DNA from: Synchiropus splendidus
Taxonomy: Eukaryota; Chordata; Actinopteri; Syngnathiformes; Callionymidae
Assembly (NCBI RefSeq): GCF_027744825.2
Contig: NC_071334.1
Coordinates: forward strand, 28,163,937 to 28,227,936
Direction: 5' to 3'
Length of the DNA: 64,000 bases
Position 1 is the stretch's first letter. Every line of letters begins with the position of its first letter. Below, piece after piece: positions 35,091 through 59,240 of the stretch. Under the pieces are notes generated by a model, which saw only the letters and a program-made list of their open reading frames with translations, had not been told where the DNA came from and did not search any database. The translations under genes were made by a program, and so were the position numbers.

Positions 35091-36043
35091 CAGGTGCACT
35101 GGGTGACATTATCAGGGACAGCAGACCGCACAGAAACCACTTGAAGTCTTCAGAGTACAGAAGATGAGATCAGAGTCTCACAGGTTAGACATTTTATCAT
35201 GACAGGAACATGGAGAAAATGAAAACCTTCTTAATGCAGTCGTTGGGAAACAGTCACTTTAGACAGTCAAATGCAAATTCATGGAATTAACCAACCTAAA
35301 TGAAGTGTTTTTTTAAGCACTCACGACTAAAGGAAAGTGTGATTCCATTGGCAATGAACTGCTCATTCTTCAGCAACAAGAGCTTCACAGCATTAAAATA
35401 CAGTTTGCCAGTCAATATTTGACACCATGCTGCCACCCCCGCCAGATAACGGACGTCATATTACCTTACGCTTCTAAAAAGGCCAAACTCGGTGCGTGAG
35501 GTGCGTTTAATACATATAAAGGACATTAGCAAGTTCCAATACAAGAGCAGTGAGATGAAGATGATGATGATTGTGGACAATATTAAACAGCACAAAGATG
35601 CTTTTGTTCCCGAATTCAGCGTGTATTGCTTCTGCTTTAATTTAATATCTATTTATCTTCCTCCATTGTTGGGCTTTTATTGAGGTTGCGGTTATCCGTC
35701 CCATCTCAACCAGAAGTGAAGGTCAGCCAAGGCGGGGGACTGGACTTTATTGGCTTCTATATGAGTTGATTTGACTATCTGCTCCGATATAAAGCTTTGC
35801 CAGTGTATTTTGGGGCCGTGCGGATATTGTTTATCAGCGCATTCAGATGTTTGCCGCGTATTTACTGCTTGATTAAATATTCTTCATCACTTTTGTAATA
35901 TCCTCTCTGTGGGCCTCTGCAGGATGTGGAGATGGTGTTAGCTGTGAAACAGAACAACACCATCAAACAAGTGTCCTTTTAATGCACAATATTGTTATTT
36001 GTGTTCCACGTCTGGAGTAGAGGTTGTATACAATGGCCAAGCT

Positions 36044-36169
36044 CAGGGGTCTCAAACCGGTCCTCATAGGGTCACAGTGGGCGCAGGTCTTTGTTCCACT
36101 TTAACAAATATGTTTATCAACACCCACTGCAGCCCTTGGAGCCCTTTGCAGATGCGTTTGAGACCCCTG
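36044..36169. mobile_element. hAT-type MITE copy 3, compact, with both terminal repeats
   Basis: 126 bp. The left end is CAGGGGTCTCAAACCGG and the right end is the complement of CAGGGGTCTCAAACGC, a terminal inverted repeat of at least 14 bases. Flanking octamers GCCAAGCT and GCCTAGAG match at five of eight positions, as a decayed 8-bp hAT target duplication might. No coding capacity. Confidence 0.8.
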
Positions 36170-36719
36170 GCCTAGAGGGGACTGTCAACTGAACAATTCC
36201 CACTGAAGCACACAAATAGACAAATGAAGAAGAGAGAGTAGCACAGAGGTGGGAGAAGTGCAGCCCCGGGACCACGTGTGACCTTTTTTACTTTTCAAAT
36301 TGTGAATAGAAACACATTTTTCTTTTTGTCTGGTGTGATGTGGACAAGTGGTCCAGCCCACTGGAATCGGGTGGGAGGGAGAGCTGCATGTTTATGTCCC
36401 ATTCCCAAAGTTGGCCATGGTAATCTCGACTTGACTGTGAGGGGGAGTAATGTCAACCTAACTCTGTCAACTTATTCTCAGGTTCAGCAGAGAAATAGTG
36501 TGACCCATGGTAATAATTCACGATTAACTTTAGTCTCTTTTTAAATGTTAAATGAATTTGTTTTTGTGTGATTCCTCACTCTCAAGCCTTTTCTCTTCTC
36601 TTTTCCTGGAGCTCCATTCCCTTTTTTTATTTCCTCTTGGTCTCCTATTGAACTGCTTCAATTCAAACGAGGAACGTGCTGGTTCAGATTCGTCCCGTCA
36701 ACGTCTCCTTCCAAGTTCA

Positions 36720-37004
36720 AATGTTTCCCTTTGAACGCTGGCGCTGCGCGCCAGGAGACGCGTGCTGACGTCACGTCTGCGGCGGAGAAACATGACGCCG
36801 CTGACGACGCACGTGGTCTGTTGTTTACTTCTAGGAAGAACAGCTGGACGAAGGGGGGGACATCGGAAAAGCGCGCCCGTCTACTGTGACATCGCGTGGA
36901 AACCCAAGCAAAGCACGTGGATGAGCCAAAGTGACGCGCGGAAGATGTCGAAGTGAATGTGCGGCGGCTGGTTTTGTTTGTTTCCGCAAAGACGACTTCA
37001 CTAG
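36720..37004 (+). promoter_or_regulatory. CpG-rich promoter and probable non-coding first exon of the NERD-like gene
   Basis: A local GC- and CpG-rich stretch in AT-rich surroundings, with a perfect palindromic CRE (TGACGTCA) at 36766-36773. A plausible splice donor (ctag|gtattg) follows 37004. The acceptor before 37201 would pair with it, leaving a non-coding first exon. The transcription start is not determined. Confidence 0.5.
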
Positions 37005-37210
37005 GTATTGTGTTTTTCTTTTTTATTCTTTTCTTTAACAACCACTGTATCAACTGTCGCCATGAAACCTCGTGTGTTCAGGCTGAAACACAACAACTGG
37101 TGCAATTGTAGAAAACGACCAGATGTTCTTTGGTCGTACTAACGTGAAATCCTCATATCGATGTCGTTGGTTAGTCGTGATCTATTTTTTTCCTTTGTAG
37201 ATCACGCAAG

Positions 37211-48305
<11,095 letters not shown>

Positions 48306-51219
48306 TGAATGACAGTGAACTGAATGTGGCTCGACTGAATTTAGTGGAGCTGAAGTGTATGATGAGAGACAGCGAGGAAACATTGCTCTTTATATATGCA
48401 GTTAAATGCGTGACTTTTTAAGGACAATGAATTTGGGACTATGCAAATAGCACAGCAGCTCATCTTAAGTCAACACTTCCATATGAATGGACACCTAGTG
48501 TTGTGTATTGGCAACTGATTTTCCACTTCAGCTTTGAACTTGAGCAAAAGTACATTCAAGCAAGTGCCTTATTCTGAGTCTAGTTCTGTGAGTGACTTTA
48601 GATGGGAAAATTAGTGCTCATTTCTAGAAATGAGTTTGTAACTGAATGGGGAGAAATGAGCACTAATGTCTTTGTTGTTGTGCTAATACCCACAAGTCGG
48701 TTAGCCAAGCTGCTTAGTTAGTTAATCATTACTGTCACCTGGTTACCACTGAAGAATTATTTGTGTTAAATCAAGTTGTGGAACAACTGATCTCATTTGG
48801 AAATGCACTTGAAGTGTGACCATCCAGTCAGCTGCATTTACAGATGATTATATATATCTGTGTCCCGAGGAACAGGTTGTGAAGGCTCACTTCTTTTGGT
48901 GACAAAATGCACCTACGTCAATATCAGGTTCAGGTGTGACTCTTCTTCACAGGAGGTGTGTGATTTGCGAAACTGAGGGCTTTATCCGCTTTATCCCCAC
49001 TTTGTTTACAGTTTTTTCAAGAGAAAGCTATGCAGTTGTCTCACACAAAGAGTCTTCATTTAATGGGCTGTTCAAATCTACACTTCATGACTGACATTAG
49101 GAGAGAAAAAAAACAGAAGTACAAGTGGTTAAGGTTGGTGGAACGTGCCCGCCACTGCCCTCAGAAGGCCTCCTTTAAACTCCAAGGAAGGGCAGTTAAA
49201 ATCTCTCGCAGCCAAAGCTCCACTTCCCTGTCAGTCCAAACCAGCTGATGTGCACCGTCCTGCCTGCACACTTGGACCACCTTTGTGTTTAACACCAGTT
49301 GAATGACAGAGACTTGGCTCAGTTCTGTCTCTCTGTTCCGGTACAGTATCATCGATTCATCGACTGGAAAAGGTGTTTTTCATGCGTACGCACACACAAC
49401 AGGTGTTAATTAAGATCATAATGCTGACCTAACCGTCTTATATCATGCATCTTATGGTCTTTACAAAGTAATAACTTCAACCTGCAGCAACGTCAGGTTG
49501 AGAGACTTCATCAGGGAGAGGACATTTGAAACATATGAATGACTCTGTGAAGTTGGATTTGGAGATTGGCTGCTCTTTAACGTAAGGTTTCACGAATGTA
49601 GACGCATATTTTGGAAGCGCTCACCAGTACTATTCATTCACAGCCAGCTTGAACGGCTGTGCTAACAGCTAGCAATTGTATTCTTGGTGCCTGGCAATGG
49701 CCTAAACTCAGTTATTTCCATCAAGATATCAGTGCCTTTAGCTAATGCAATAGAAGGAGCTCTCTGTGTGGATGTTATCTTCAGCTACCTGAAAACATGA
49801 CTCTTAACTCCTCTTTTTTACAATGTCTGTTTTACCTGAGGGATGCTGACAAAACCACTGTGTACGTTCATATTCAGGTCATTTGTAGAGCAAGGTGTTT
49901 GCATGTTTTCAACTAATGTGTGACCTCTATAGGGATTTGTTCAGGTACTGCTCACTCTTGAGCAGGTGTCACAAATGGTTGTTATTTCTCTTCAAGCACT
50001 TTTAATGCTGAGTGGAGGCTCTTCATTTCTTTATATTCCATGTGAGTGTCTGTTAGAAGGGTTTGTCCTCATCTGCTCTGTTATAATTGTACAGGAACTT
50101 ATCAAGTATGGTGTTTTTGTAAGTGTTTGTAATCGTCAAACTCAAGTGTTGGTCATCCCCCCCCCAAAAAAATGTTTCAATACAGGATCCCGTTGCAATA
50201 ATATGACTATTGTTTCATCATGAAGGTCTTTGATGCCACATTAAACATGTTTTATTCAATCAATTTTAAGAATTTTGTTTCAGCTGTTTATCTGGTTTTA
50301 AAATATTGGTGCCTTTTTTAACCGTGGTTTTGTCTTTCAGTTGTGACTTTATGTACTTTTATTGATGTTTGTAGACACGTCAGCAAATGGTTGAATGGTT
50401 CCATTAGTTGTCTGTTTGTTGTATTACAATTATACTGTCATTGTTGTAAGTTGGAGTAAAATAATCTCATCTCCACATCAGCTGGAAACTGTAAACAACA
50501 AAGGCTGCGTCCTCTCAACTGTAACTGAAAAGAATCATAGTACTGTGGATGGAGCCTACACAAGCCATTGGTTATGTTTATGTTGTTGTTTAGCGTAATG
50601 ACTATTTCCTGTGTCACAATAAAAAATTAAAGTCAGGACAGTTGTCAATTTTTCTAAATTGCATGTGACATGAATGAGTTATTTTTTAACAACTTCTTAC
50701 AGAAGAACAGTTTCCGTGCTAGCACTCGCAGAACGCTGGCTGAGTCAAAACAGCCATATTCAGATTTGCCCCAGAATATTTTGTCATGTTATAACTAGGT
50801 AAGTCTGATCAATATGGGATCTGTTCAGACTGCACAATGAGTTTACATAGATCTATACAGAAATGCAATCATCTGTAAGTACGCCGCTGTTTTCGTTTGT
50901 GGTGACGCATGGAGTCAGTCTGTGTTTTTGACCCAGCTTTTGAACCATCTTTGACCCCTGCTCATCCGGTCACATCCACACAGTTTAGTCGACCAATGTG
51001 TAACTAAAAGACAAGTGCATTGGAAACTTAAGCATTGTGAAAACAGACCAGAACAAATGCAGATTGTGTAAAATGGCTGGGAAACCCCTTACATTAAAAG
51101 TATGACAGAGAGGAAGTCATTTAGTGAAAAGACTTATTCAGTTGTTTTCATGCCAATAACTACAATTTTATGCTGTGAACGGTGGGATCTCATATTATTT
51201 GGGAATAATGCACACTTCA
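48306..51219. other. DNA downstream of the NERD-like gene
   Basis: No exon seen. No polyadenylation signal lies close to the stop at 48305; an AATAAA at 50618-50623 would imply a 3' UTR of about 2.3 kb, which is possible but unsupported. 49527-49580 shares 'catttgaaacatatg' and 'tgctctttaa' with 20480-20527, an old dispersed repeat. Confidence 0.5.
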
Positions 51220-51640
51220 GGACCACCTCGCAAACGTGAGCGTGACAGCTATTAGTGAGGTGAACAACATCATCCATCATGGACCTTCATTAACTCTGAC
51301 CTGCTTCATATAATGTTAGCAAATGTGTCAGATGCCAGATTACCAGGAACTATGAGAAGATCAATAGTAGAAGAGAGAAACGTGCGCTGCTCGACGGCTG
51401 CTGGCACGTCAGCCACAAATCTGACAAACAAATGCGCCGGCCTGAGGCTGCAGCCATCAATATTAATATAATGTGCTGACGGTGACGAATTAGAGACAGA
51501 CTCCTCCGTGTGTTTTAGCCACATTGATCTTTTGGCTCACATTAGTTTAATGCTTAATCTGCATCGAGTCGATGCGACAACACGCTGGTCATAATGTCCA
51601 ATAATCAAAAGTAGTTTACCAAAACAGCGACATTGATGGA
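51220..51640. promoter_or_regulatory. Candidate conserved non-coding element between the NERD-like gene and bub3
   Basis: A dense, unique block with CATCAATATTAATATAATG, GACGAATTAGAG, TTAGTTTAATGC and GCTGGCACGTCAGCC. No credible coding frame (longest 72 codons, antisense). It looks like a developmental enhancer; conservation is untested. Confidence 0.4.
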
Positions 51641-54600
51641 GTCGTGTAATGCACCGTGGCTAGCGATCACACAGACGGAACTCACTCAGGAAATCGCAAA
51701 TGTACTCCATGTTCAATAGCATGGATTTTTTTTTCTACTTAGCAAAACGTTGGACTAAAATTAACGGCACATATTGATAACAAATCGTCATATTGAGGCC
51801 TCGCAGTGTCTGATATTGAGGACACAAAGGACAAACGTGTTTAAATTTTGATGTTAAAACATTTGACTTTGCTTTAGTTCTGCAGGCAACATCAGGTATA
51901 TGAGCATTGTTTTATGGTGACTGTGGATCACACTTACATTTCTTACATTTATTTGACATGAATTTAAGTTTGTGGCGTTTAGAAACTGCACTTTCTTATC
52001 TATTCTGTGCTTCTATGATAATGAATTAAAGCTGCCTGTAGATGGCTAAACATTCCATCTGATATTACAAATATTTTACAGTCTCTGTGCAAATAAGAAC
52101 AGACTTATTATTTTGAAAAGTGTCATGATGATTAATTATTAACAGTTATTTTCAAAACTGTTTTGCAGGACTTGTTTGGTGTCTTTATTAAATTGAAGCA
52201 TCTCTCAGTCTTATGTTTGTCATGAGCAACAACGGAAACACGGTTAGCATTAAATGCATTACTGTTAACATCATTATGTGGTTTAAGGTGTTTGCCTTTT
52301 GCATTAGAAGTAAACTGTCATTGTGACTATGATGAAAACACTTGTTCACTCGATCCCTTTACAGCCTTCCTTCGTCCACCTTCTTGAACATCCACATAAA
52401 CAAAGTTCAGTTACACAACTCCAGTAGAGTGCTAAGAGCAGGAAACAGATCAGCAGTGCTGTCACTTAAGACCCATGAGATCCCCTCTGCTCCGAAAGCA
52501 GCACCACAATACCCCTTGTCTCTTGACCTAGATGTCATCCAGACACTGACTTACAAGGTACAATTAATTTATATGATGCAAATGTGGACTGACAGGAAAT
52601 GGCTCGTATTGATCTGTGATCTGAAATTATTGGCCCCGGGGAACTCAGCGGTGTCACCCATGAGTCACACTGTTGACAGACGGAGCGATTCTTTTTTTGG
52701 ATTCTTCAACAATCAACACGTAGTTGTCGGCTTACCGCGTCATTCATGCCGAGAATCCTCCAACAGTAGCAAGTGAAGGGTGAAATAGATACACACACTT
52801 TAGTAAATCCTGACTGCAGTGAATGGAGGGCTGAAACTTGAGCCACAAACTTGTGGTGCATTAGTCCTGCAAAGCTAACCACAATTACTGGAACCGTAAC
52901 CTCTCACCCAGTGGCCACGGAATTATTCATCAACAAGGGCTCGTCTACAAGAAAGGTGTGACAGCGAGGCGAGTTATTTACCTTGAGTTAGAGATAAGTT
53001 CTCCAAATATCCATGGGCAAGCTGCTTTTATTTCTTATCAACACAGACAAAACTGTCACTCCAAACTAATCCAACAGGAGCCTTTTTACAAGTCATCGGA
53101 TTCACAGACATCATTATGTTTTTGCAAACACAACATTTTTATGGACCAATAATGTTTTCAGTTGGATAAACATGACATTTTATTAATCAAACATTAAAAA
53201 AGGACTTCAAGATGGTTGTTGTCCAAACATGATAATTGGGTTGTATTTTGGTGCGGTGGGTTCGTGTGTAGTTCCAGGGAGTTAGAAACAGGATTATGAG
53301 ATTATTTTGCAAATATTTTATGGAGCCACGCCAAAGCAAAACAGCCTTGTGTGACACATATGACAAAAATGTGTGTCATATGAGTCATTATTACAACGGC
53401 TTCTTCACTGCACGGCCAACCATCATTTCAGATATTTATTAAAGGTAAAGGACCAGCATCAGACTAAATGTTATTTATAATACAAATGTCTCACACTCCA
53501 TTCCTACATGATCAATTAGTGGCACAAAGCCTCCGAGCCAAACTAGAACCTCGGAGCGTCTTTTGATTTACTGTAGCCCTCGCCCCTCTGAGCCCTCCCC
53601 TGTTCCACCGCAGGTCAGTCCCATGTTCCCCAACTGCCTGACTGGAAGGAGATGGATAGCGGCTGTGGGTGTGAAACCGGGGAGAAGTATAAATGGCCTT
53701 GAGCTGTTTTAATTACACTCTAATGTAACTACATTACCAGAGGACATGTTGTCTTGCCCACTGACGGAAGCTCTTTGGGGGCAGCGGGGTGAGGAGATGT
53801 GGCAACCAAAGTAAAGCCTCAGCCATTTTTGGCTAGTTGAGCAAGACAAGCAGGAGGGGACCCAAGTCTGTGTCCAGGATTTACCACTTGTAAAGAGGTG
53901 CCTGCTGCTGTCCACTCTGGATGTGCAAAAGCAGCGTGATAACAGAAGACAGAGATTCTGGACATTGAATCTCCTCCGAGGGCCACAACTCTTATTTTTC
54001 ATCTGCATAATGCATCTCTGAAGAGAACATTTCAAAAACACCATTGGGAGGTGGCAATATAACAGTAGAAAAGAAGGATATCTTTAAGTGTGCTGTAAAA
54101 CTTTCCAATCATATTGCACAACTGTAATGATGAAGTAACACAGTCTGAAAATAACTAGAATTTAAATTATATTAATCACACTAATTAATCTTAAAAAATA
54201 TTTTAAAACATTTCATTATTTATATGGTGACATAAGACTGTATAGATACATCTTGCCAAGTTCAGGCATGGTGTAGAGAAGGTCAGCGACCAAGTGGATA
54301 GATGGAACAGAACAGCAGGAGACTCCGTTGTTTTTCACTTTCGAATGAGTTCGTTCAATAAGGAAAGACTTCTGTGTTCAAAGGGTAAACTGAGCTCAAC
54401 ATTTCACTTGGTTACCTTCCACCTCACATGAGCGTCATCCTGACATTAGAGGCCAGATAAAGCCTTGTCTGATCCATCCACAGTCAACATCTGAGCCTCC
54501 TGTGGTTGGATTAAATGCACTTGTCAGGCTTTTGGGGCAGAGTCACCCGCTTTAGCCGTCAAGCCATGGTTTCATGTTGAGCCAAACTGTCTGCACCACT

Positions 54601-55029
54601 CCTGGGGTGCGAAACCAGAGCACATCCACACATGCTTCAGTGGGTCTTTGCCAAAGCAACCAAATACTGTAAATGAATCATTACGGCGACACCATCTGAT
54701 CTAGAGAGAGATTGCAATCATTTACTGGATGACTGTTTCAATTCTTTGATCACATCACTGAGATGAGTGAAACAAATCATATATTGCCCACCTTGCCGTG
54801 CAGGAACATTAAGAGGGCAAGTTTAAGAAATGCAGCAACAAATCTTCACCAGGTATGTGACGCAGATCGAGACACGACCTCCCTTCGATACGGATTCAGG
54901 TCTTAGTTCCGTCTAACTTCCAAAAGCAACAGCCTTTGAACTCACTGCAAAAGGGACTACGACTTAGATCTGCACCTGCCAAATGAGCTACTGTCCAATT
55001 CAGACAAACAAACCATAAACAGTTCTGAT
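51641..55029. other. Gene-poor DNA between the NERD-like gene and bub3
   Basis: No exon recognised. A 144-codon frame at 52342-52776 and a 111-codon antisense frame at 53709-54044 have no recognisable motifs or splice context. 52630-52780 and 53560-53700 are somewhat more GC-balanced and could be short regulatory blocks. Confidence 0.5.
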
Positions 55030-55590
55030 GCACTCAAGATAGTCCATTGTCCAATTTAGCGGAATCCAAAGAGGACATTAAACAAGGTAATTCACTTCGC
55101 AGCCGAGCAGCGACCCCTCGGGCTTCTCTTCCATCTGCCCCATGAGTTGTAATAACCTTTGAAAATGAATGCCATTTCATATTAAGCTGCAATGATAAAC
55201 CCACGTCAAAGACACGGTCATTATTGACAATCATGGGAATTAGTTACATCATATGACCAATTCCGACTAATCATTTCCAGGATACCGCCGAGGAAGATAG
55301 AGCCATTAGGAGGAAAAATTGGCGCTCTTAAATAGAATAATTGACGTCGCTATCTTCTCCTGTGGTTTGGCTGAAGGGCTTCACAAATCACATTAGCCGC
55401 AATTGAAAATGTGAACCGTCGGAAGAAAACAATAGACATGCGCTAGACTTCAGTGGGACCTTGTCCAAATTCATATCCCTCCAAAACAGCTCAGAAACAC
55501 GAGATAAAAAACAAAAAGACATTTCTCTGAGTGATTCACTGATCTTTGGAGCCACTTCTACAGTCATTAATTTGAAGTCGTACATTTAAA
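55030..55590. promoter_or_regulatory. Candidate conserved non-coding element near the 3' end of bub3
   Basis: About 560 bases with GGAATTAGTTAC, CGACTAATCATTTCC, GAGCCATTAGGAGG, AGAATAATTGACG and CACATTAGCCGCAATTG, in non-repetitive DNA with no coding frame. Dense TAAT/ATTA cores with unique flanks are typical of developmental CNEs. It lies about 1.2 kb from the bub3 stop and about 5 kb from hmx3. Confidence 0.45.
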
Positions 55591-56556
55591 AAAATGTTGT
55601 GTGTATTGAATATTTTATGTTGTATGTGCATATTTTTAAAAAATGGTTTATATGAAACTAGATTGCCGCCTGCCTAAAATTGCGACCCCTTAGTACCACC
55701 TTAACACCTTGTCAAGGAATAAAGCCATAACTTTGATCATATTTTTCTTTATAGAAATGACTGAAGGCTTTTCAATAACACGTTTTTATAGATCCACATG
55801 CATGAGTTAGGTCCACTCCTATTCACAAAACACATGAATCAACTTACGCACTGATCCCAACTGAAATGCCAAGACAATGGGTACAAGTTGAGTGGAAAAA
55901 AAACAAAGATTTATTTAGAATATGAATTTACCGACACAATGAAATATTTAACAGAGAGGAGGGGAATATTATTAAAGACATTAAAAAGACACAGAGGAAA
56001 AAGAAAACTGTAAAAGAAGGGAAAGACAGGGCTTTATAGTAAAGTTTAACAGGACGCCAGCCGTTAACCTGAACACTGGCTTCAAAAGCAGAGGGAACCA
56101 AACAAAGGCAGACTTAAGTTGACCTGCGAACCAAGAAATGGAAAGATCCATTAACTTCAACACAAATATTGGACGCAGGTGAATCCCAAACACCAAAGTT
56201 TTGTAGTTTTTTGTCGTCTCTTTTAACATATGGAACATAACACAGTTGGCTTTCACATATCTATAATGTTAAATAGGGCCCACAGAGAACCTCATGAACT
56301 TTCTCATCCTAAAATGACTAAAAGATGCACATTAAAAGTGTCTTTCTGAACAAAACGCCCACTAACTCACACAAGGTCATTCCACTCTAATTACAAAAGT
56401 TGTAGTAATTTGATCACAAACTGACATTTAAGTAGGAAGAAATAACTTATTGAACCCAACAATGTTATTGAGACAATCCTCATGCTGTCTTAACTTAGCC
56501 CTTAATGGTCTCAGGTGTTAAAACATTTGACATGTCAGTGTAAACAGTGGCAGTTT

Positions 56557-56562
56557 TTATTA
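56557..56562 (-). terminator. Likely bub3 polyadenylation signal
   Basis: AATAAA on the minus strand about 213 bases past the bub3 stop codon. The cleavage site is not visible. Confidence 0.5.
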
Positions 56563-56774
56563 CACAGCTATTGATGAGCGGCATGTTACAATGAGCATTT
56601 GGGCAGTGGGTAGAATTCTTCTGTTGTAGCCAAGTGAAACGTTATGAAATGCTTATGAAAAACAAACTGTCTAAATCTTATCTGCAGCCGTGAGCAGTTG
56701 AACATAGAACTTGGAGTTAGAGACATTGATAAGCCACAAGTGGGACAAACTGACACTTGGTCTGGGGCTTGGAC

Positions 56775-58471
56775 TCACTTAGGCTTAGTTTCAGCATCTG
56801 TAACTTGGCGAATTACGATGGAGTCCTCCGGGTGGCTGATGTCGCCCTTCTCGTACATGTAAGAGGCTGCAATGGCGAGCAGGGTGCCATCGTTGTTGAA
56901 GGAGAGCGAGGCGATGCTGGTGGGGTAGCGGTGGAACTGGCAGAGACGTTTCTTGTTGAACGGATCCCAGATATTCACAAATCCGTCGGAGCCACCTGGA
57001 ACAACAACACACAAAAAAAACACTGTACAACTCGCTACATTTCTTACTTCACTTTGCAGTAGAAATAATCCACACCAGTGGCAAACGTGTTGTGAACGCT
57101 GTGAAACGAGATGGCATTGACGGGGTAAACGTGTTCGATCCCCTCCTCCTTCAGTCGGTGGCATTTAAAGGCGTACTTCTTCTTCTGAACCTCCTGGCTC
57201 AAGTCCAGGTACTCCACAGCGACACGACCCTCGATTGAACTGAGGACGTAGCCCTGGAGACACAAAATACCAGGTTACCCTGCCAAACATTCAATGCAGG
57301 AACTTGTCAGAAATATAATATTGCATACACCTGCACATTATCTTTAATGTACAAATGTCTCTGTTCTAAATGGCATTTTAATTAATAATGTGGTTTCACA
57401 GGGAGTTGCTGCAGGTCTTTCAAAATGCTATAGTGTTTGTCTGCTTCTTTGTTTATACAAGACGTTATACTTTAAATATTTATAGACTGGGTGAGATTGT
57501 ATATTCCAAAGCTCATCTTGCTTTAAGAGCATCTTCTAAATCAGTTATGTGAGGAAAAAGGAAGGGTACCTGCTTGTTGGGGAACGCTCGAATGCAACGT
57601 GTCTGGTACTTTAGACTGGACTCTCGCCTTTGCTGGACATAGCCCATGTTTCTCAGATCCCACACCAGGACACGTCTACCAGCGGTGCCAACAATCAGCC
57701 TGTCTCCTGCCACTGACAGTGTGTACACCTTGGACAAAAACAAGTAAGTGTGACACTCCCGTGCTAGTCAACTACAATCATATGCTAAATATTTATTTTA
57801 CGCATACACACACACTGAAGCTACCCAAACAAAATTACTTGATACCTTCTCTGGCAGACTAAATGTTCCAGCATGGCATGGTGTGCGTGGATCCCAAACA
57901 CGAACTGACTTGTCCCAGCTGCCCGTAACCATTACGTTAACTTCGGGGCAATATTCCACACAACGAATAGGGGCGTCATGTGTTCCCACTATTGTGTCTG
58001 TTTCAAAGCACAGGGAAGAACAGGATATGCATATTAGAAAAAATGGACATGGTTCTAATCTAACATGTTTCTTTCTGTATTAAAGAAGAAGAATTTCTGC
58101 ATCATGCATGTCATACCTTGGTCTGTGTTCAAGTCATGTGTTTTTATCTGAGCATCCAAACCTCCACTCCAAGCGTGTGTTGGATCCTGGAAAGAAAAAA
58201 ACAAGAATAATCTCAATGATCTTCATGATTTCAATTTTAAAGACTCTGTGATTGTTTGGACAAAAAAGTGACATACATAGAAAGCACAATCAAGAACCGG
58301 TGCAGTGTGCTGGTACTTCATCCGCATCGTGTTGTTTGCAACATCATAGAGACGAACAGTGCAGTCCCAGGACGAAACCAGCAGGAACTGGGATGCACTG
58401 GGACTAAACTTTACAGCCGAGATGCCATCCTCCGGCGTCTGGTTCAGTTTGTACTCATTGGCGGCCGTCAT
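56775..58471 (-). CDS. bub3: bub3: mitotic checkpoint WD40 protein BUB3
   Basis: Seven-bladed WD40 protein that carries BUB1 and BUBR1 to unattached kinetochores for the spindle assembly checkpoint. Complete coding sequence in six exons: 58471-58277, 58186-58117, 57997-57846, 57728-57570, 57253-57076 and 56995-56775 (TGA), 324 residues, phases and GT/AG borders consistent. The first coding exon starts exactly at the ATG after its acceptor; a non-coding exon ends at 59039. Recognisable stretches: [110 protein letters not shown]. The protein ends VTDAETKPK, lacking the four extra residues of the longer human isoform. It lies about 1.2 kb downstream of the hmx3 stop in the same orientation. Confidence 0.97.
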
Positions 58472-59038
58472 CTGAAAATAATCCAATACAAGGTCAGCAA
58501 ATGGGTCATTACACGGATGAGTGAGACAACGCTGTTATAGGTTTTCAGTCAATGTGTGTATTCTGTTTACATACATTCACTTCCCAATATCGTTGAGGTC
58601 ACTTAACTATAACCTTATTGCCTTTACCTGTTGGAGGTTAACACTACAATGCTGTCTGATGCCAAACCACCCTACATTGGGCTAACTAAACATAAACATA
58701 GCCATCAACATTCATTCATGTTAAATAAGAGAGAAAGCACCACACAACGGTCACCCTGGTTGTCAGAACCGATTCATAACCGTTACGGGCGGCTCTGCGC
58801 TAGCGATTACTTTTACTATACTCTAAATGCTGCCAGTAATGTACTTTATTATATAAGTACTCATTAATCGTGAAAATAGAAAGGTAAGACGCATTCCTTT
58901 CCAGATCGCCAACACATGTTGTTATGCTAAATGTTGCTAACACAGATCCCACTCCCTCAGGAAGCGGCCGGTAGGTGCTATTGCTAACATCGCGGTCAGC
59001 AACAGCCGACGTTGCTCCTTTCCGCACTCCCGACTTAC

Positions 59039-59240
59039 CGCTTGAATGTCAAATCGTCCTGTAATGTGTTCACCGTCTACGCACACGCCTAAATAAAGAT
59101 ATTGCGATATAAAATGTCAAATAGTGAGCAGCAACAACAACGGTGTGAACACAAGTGGAAGTGCTGCTCGCAGACAGGCGTCGAAGCTGATTGGTTGCGA
59201 CAAACGTTCAAATTCCCGCCTGGAATCTGATTGGGTGAAA
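59039..59240 (-). promoter_or_regulatory. bub3 promoter and non-coding first exon
   Basis: On the minus strand, a donor (GCG|GTAAGT) ends a non-coding exon at 59039. Upstream are two CCAAT boxes (59230-59234 and 59190-59194). Between them, GGCGGGAATTTGAA (59207-59220) combines an E2F/CDE-like GGCGGGAA with a CHR-like TTTGAA. NF-Y sites plus CDE/CHR are the known architecture of cell-cycle (DREAM-regulated) promoters. No TATA box. The exact transcription start is unknown. Confidence 0.6.

Larger units (their letters stand above)
32379..36043. other. Gene-poor DNA with a CNE-like block and a 'gtcctcaca' repeat
   Basis: No exon recognised. 32870-33440 looks like a conserved regulatory block. 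34560-35090 is a dispersed-repeat region with recurrent 'aaatgtcctcacaa' and 'tttgtccc' motifs and short CA tracts. No frame over 106 codons. Confidence 0.6.

Noticed and set aside
52342..52776. 144-codon plus-strand frame
   Set aside because: No domain, low-complexity Ser-rich composition, no splice or promoter context; probably chance.
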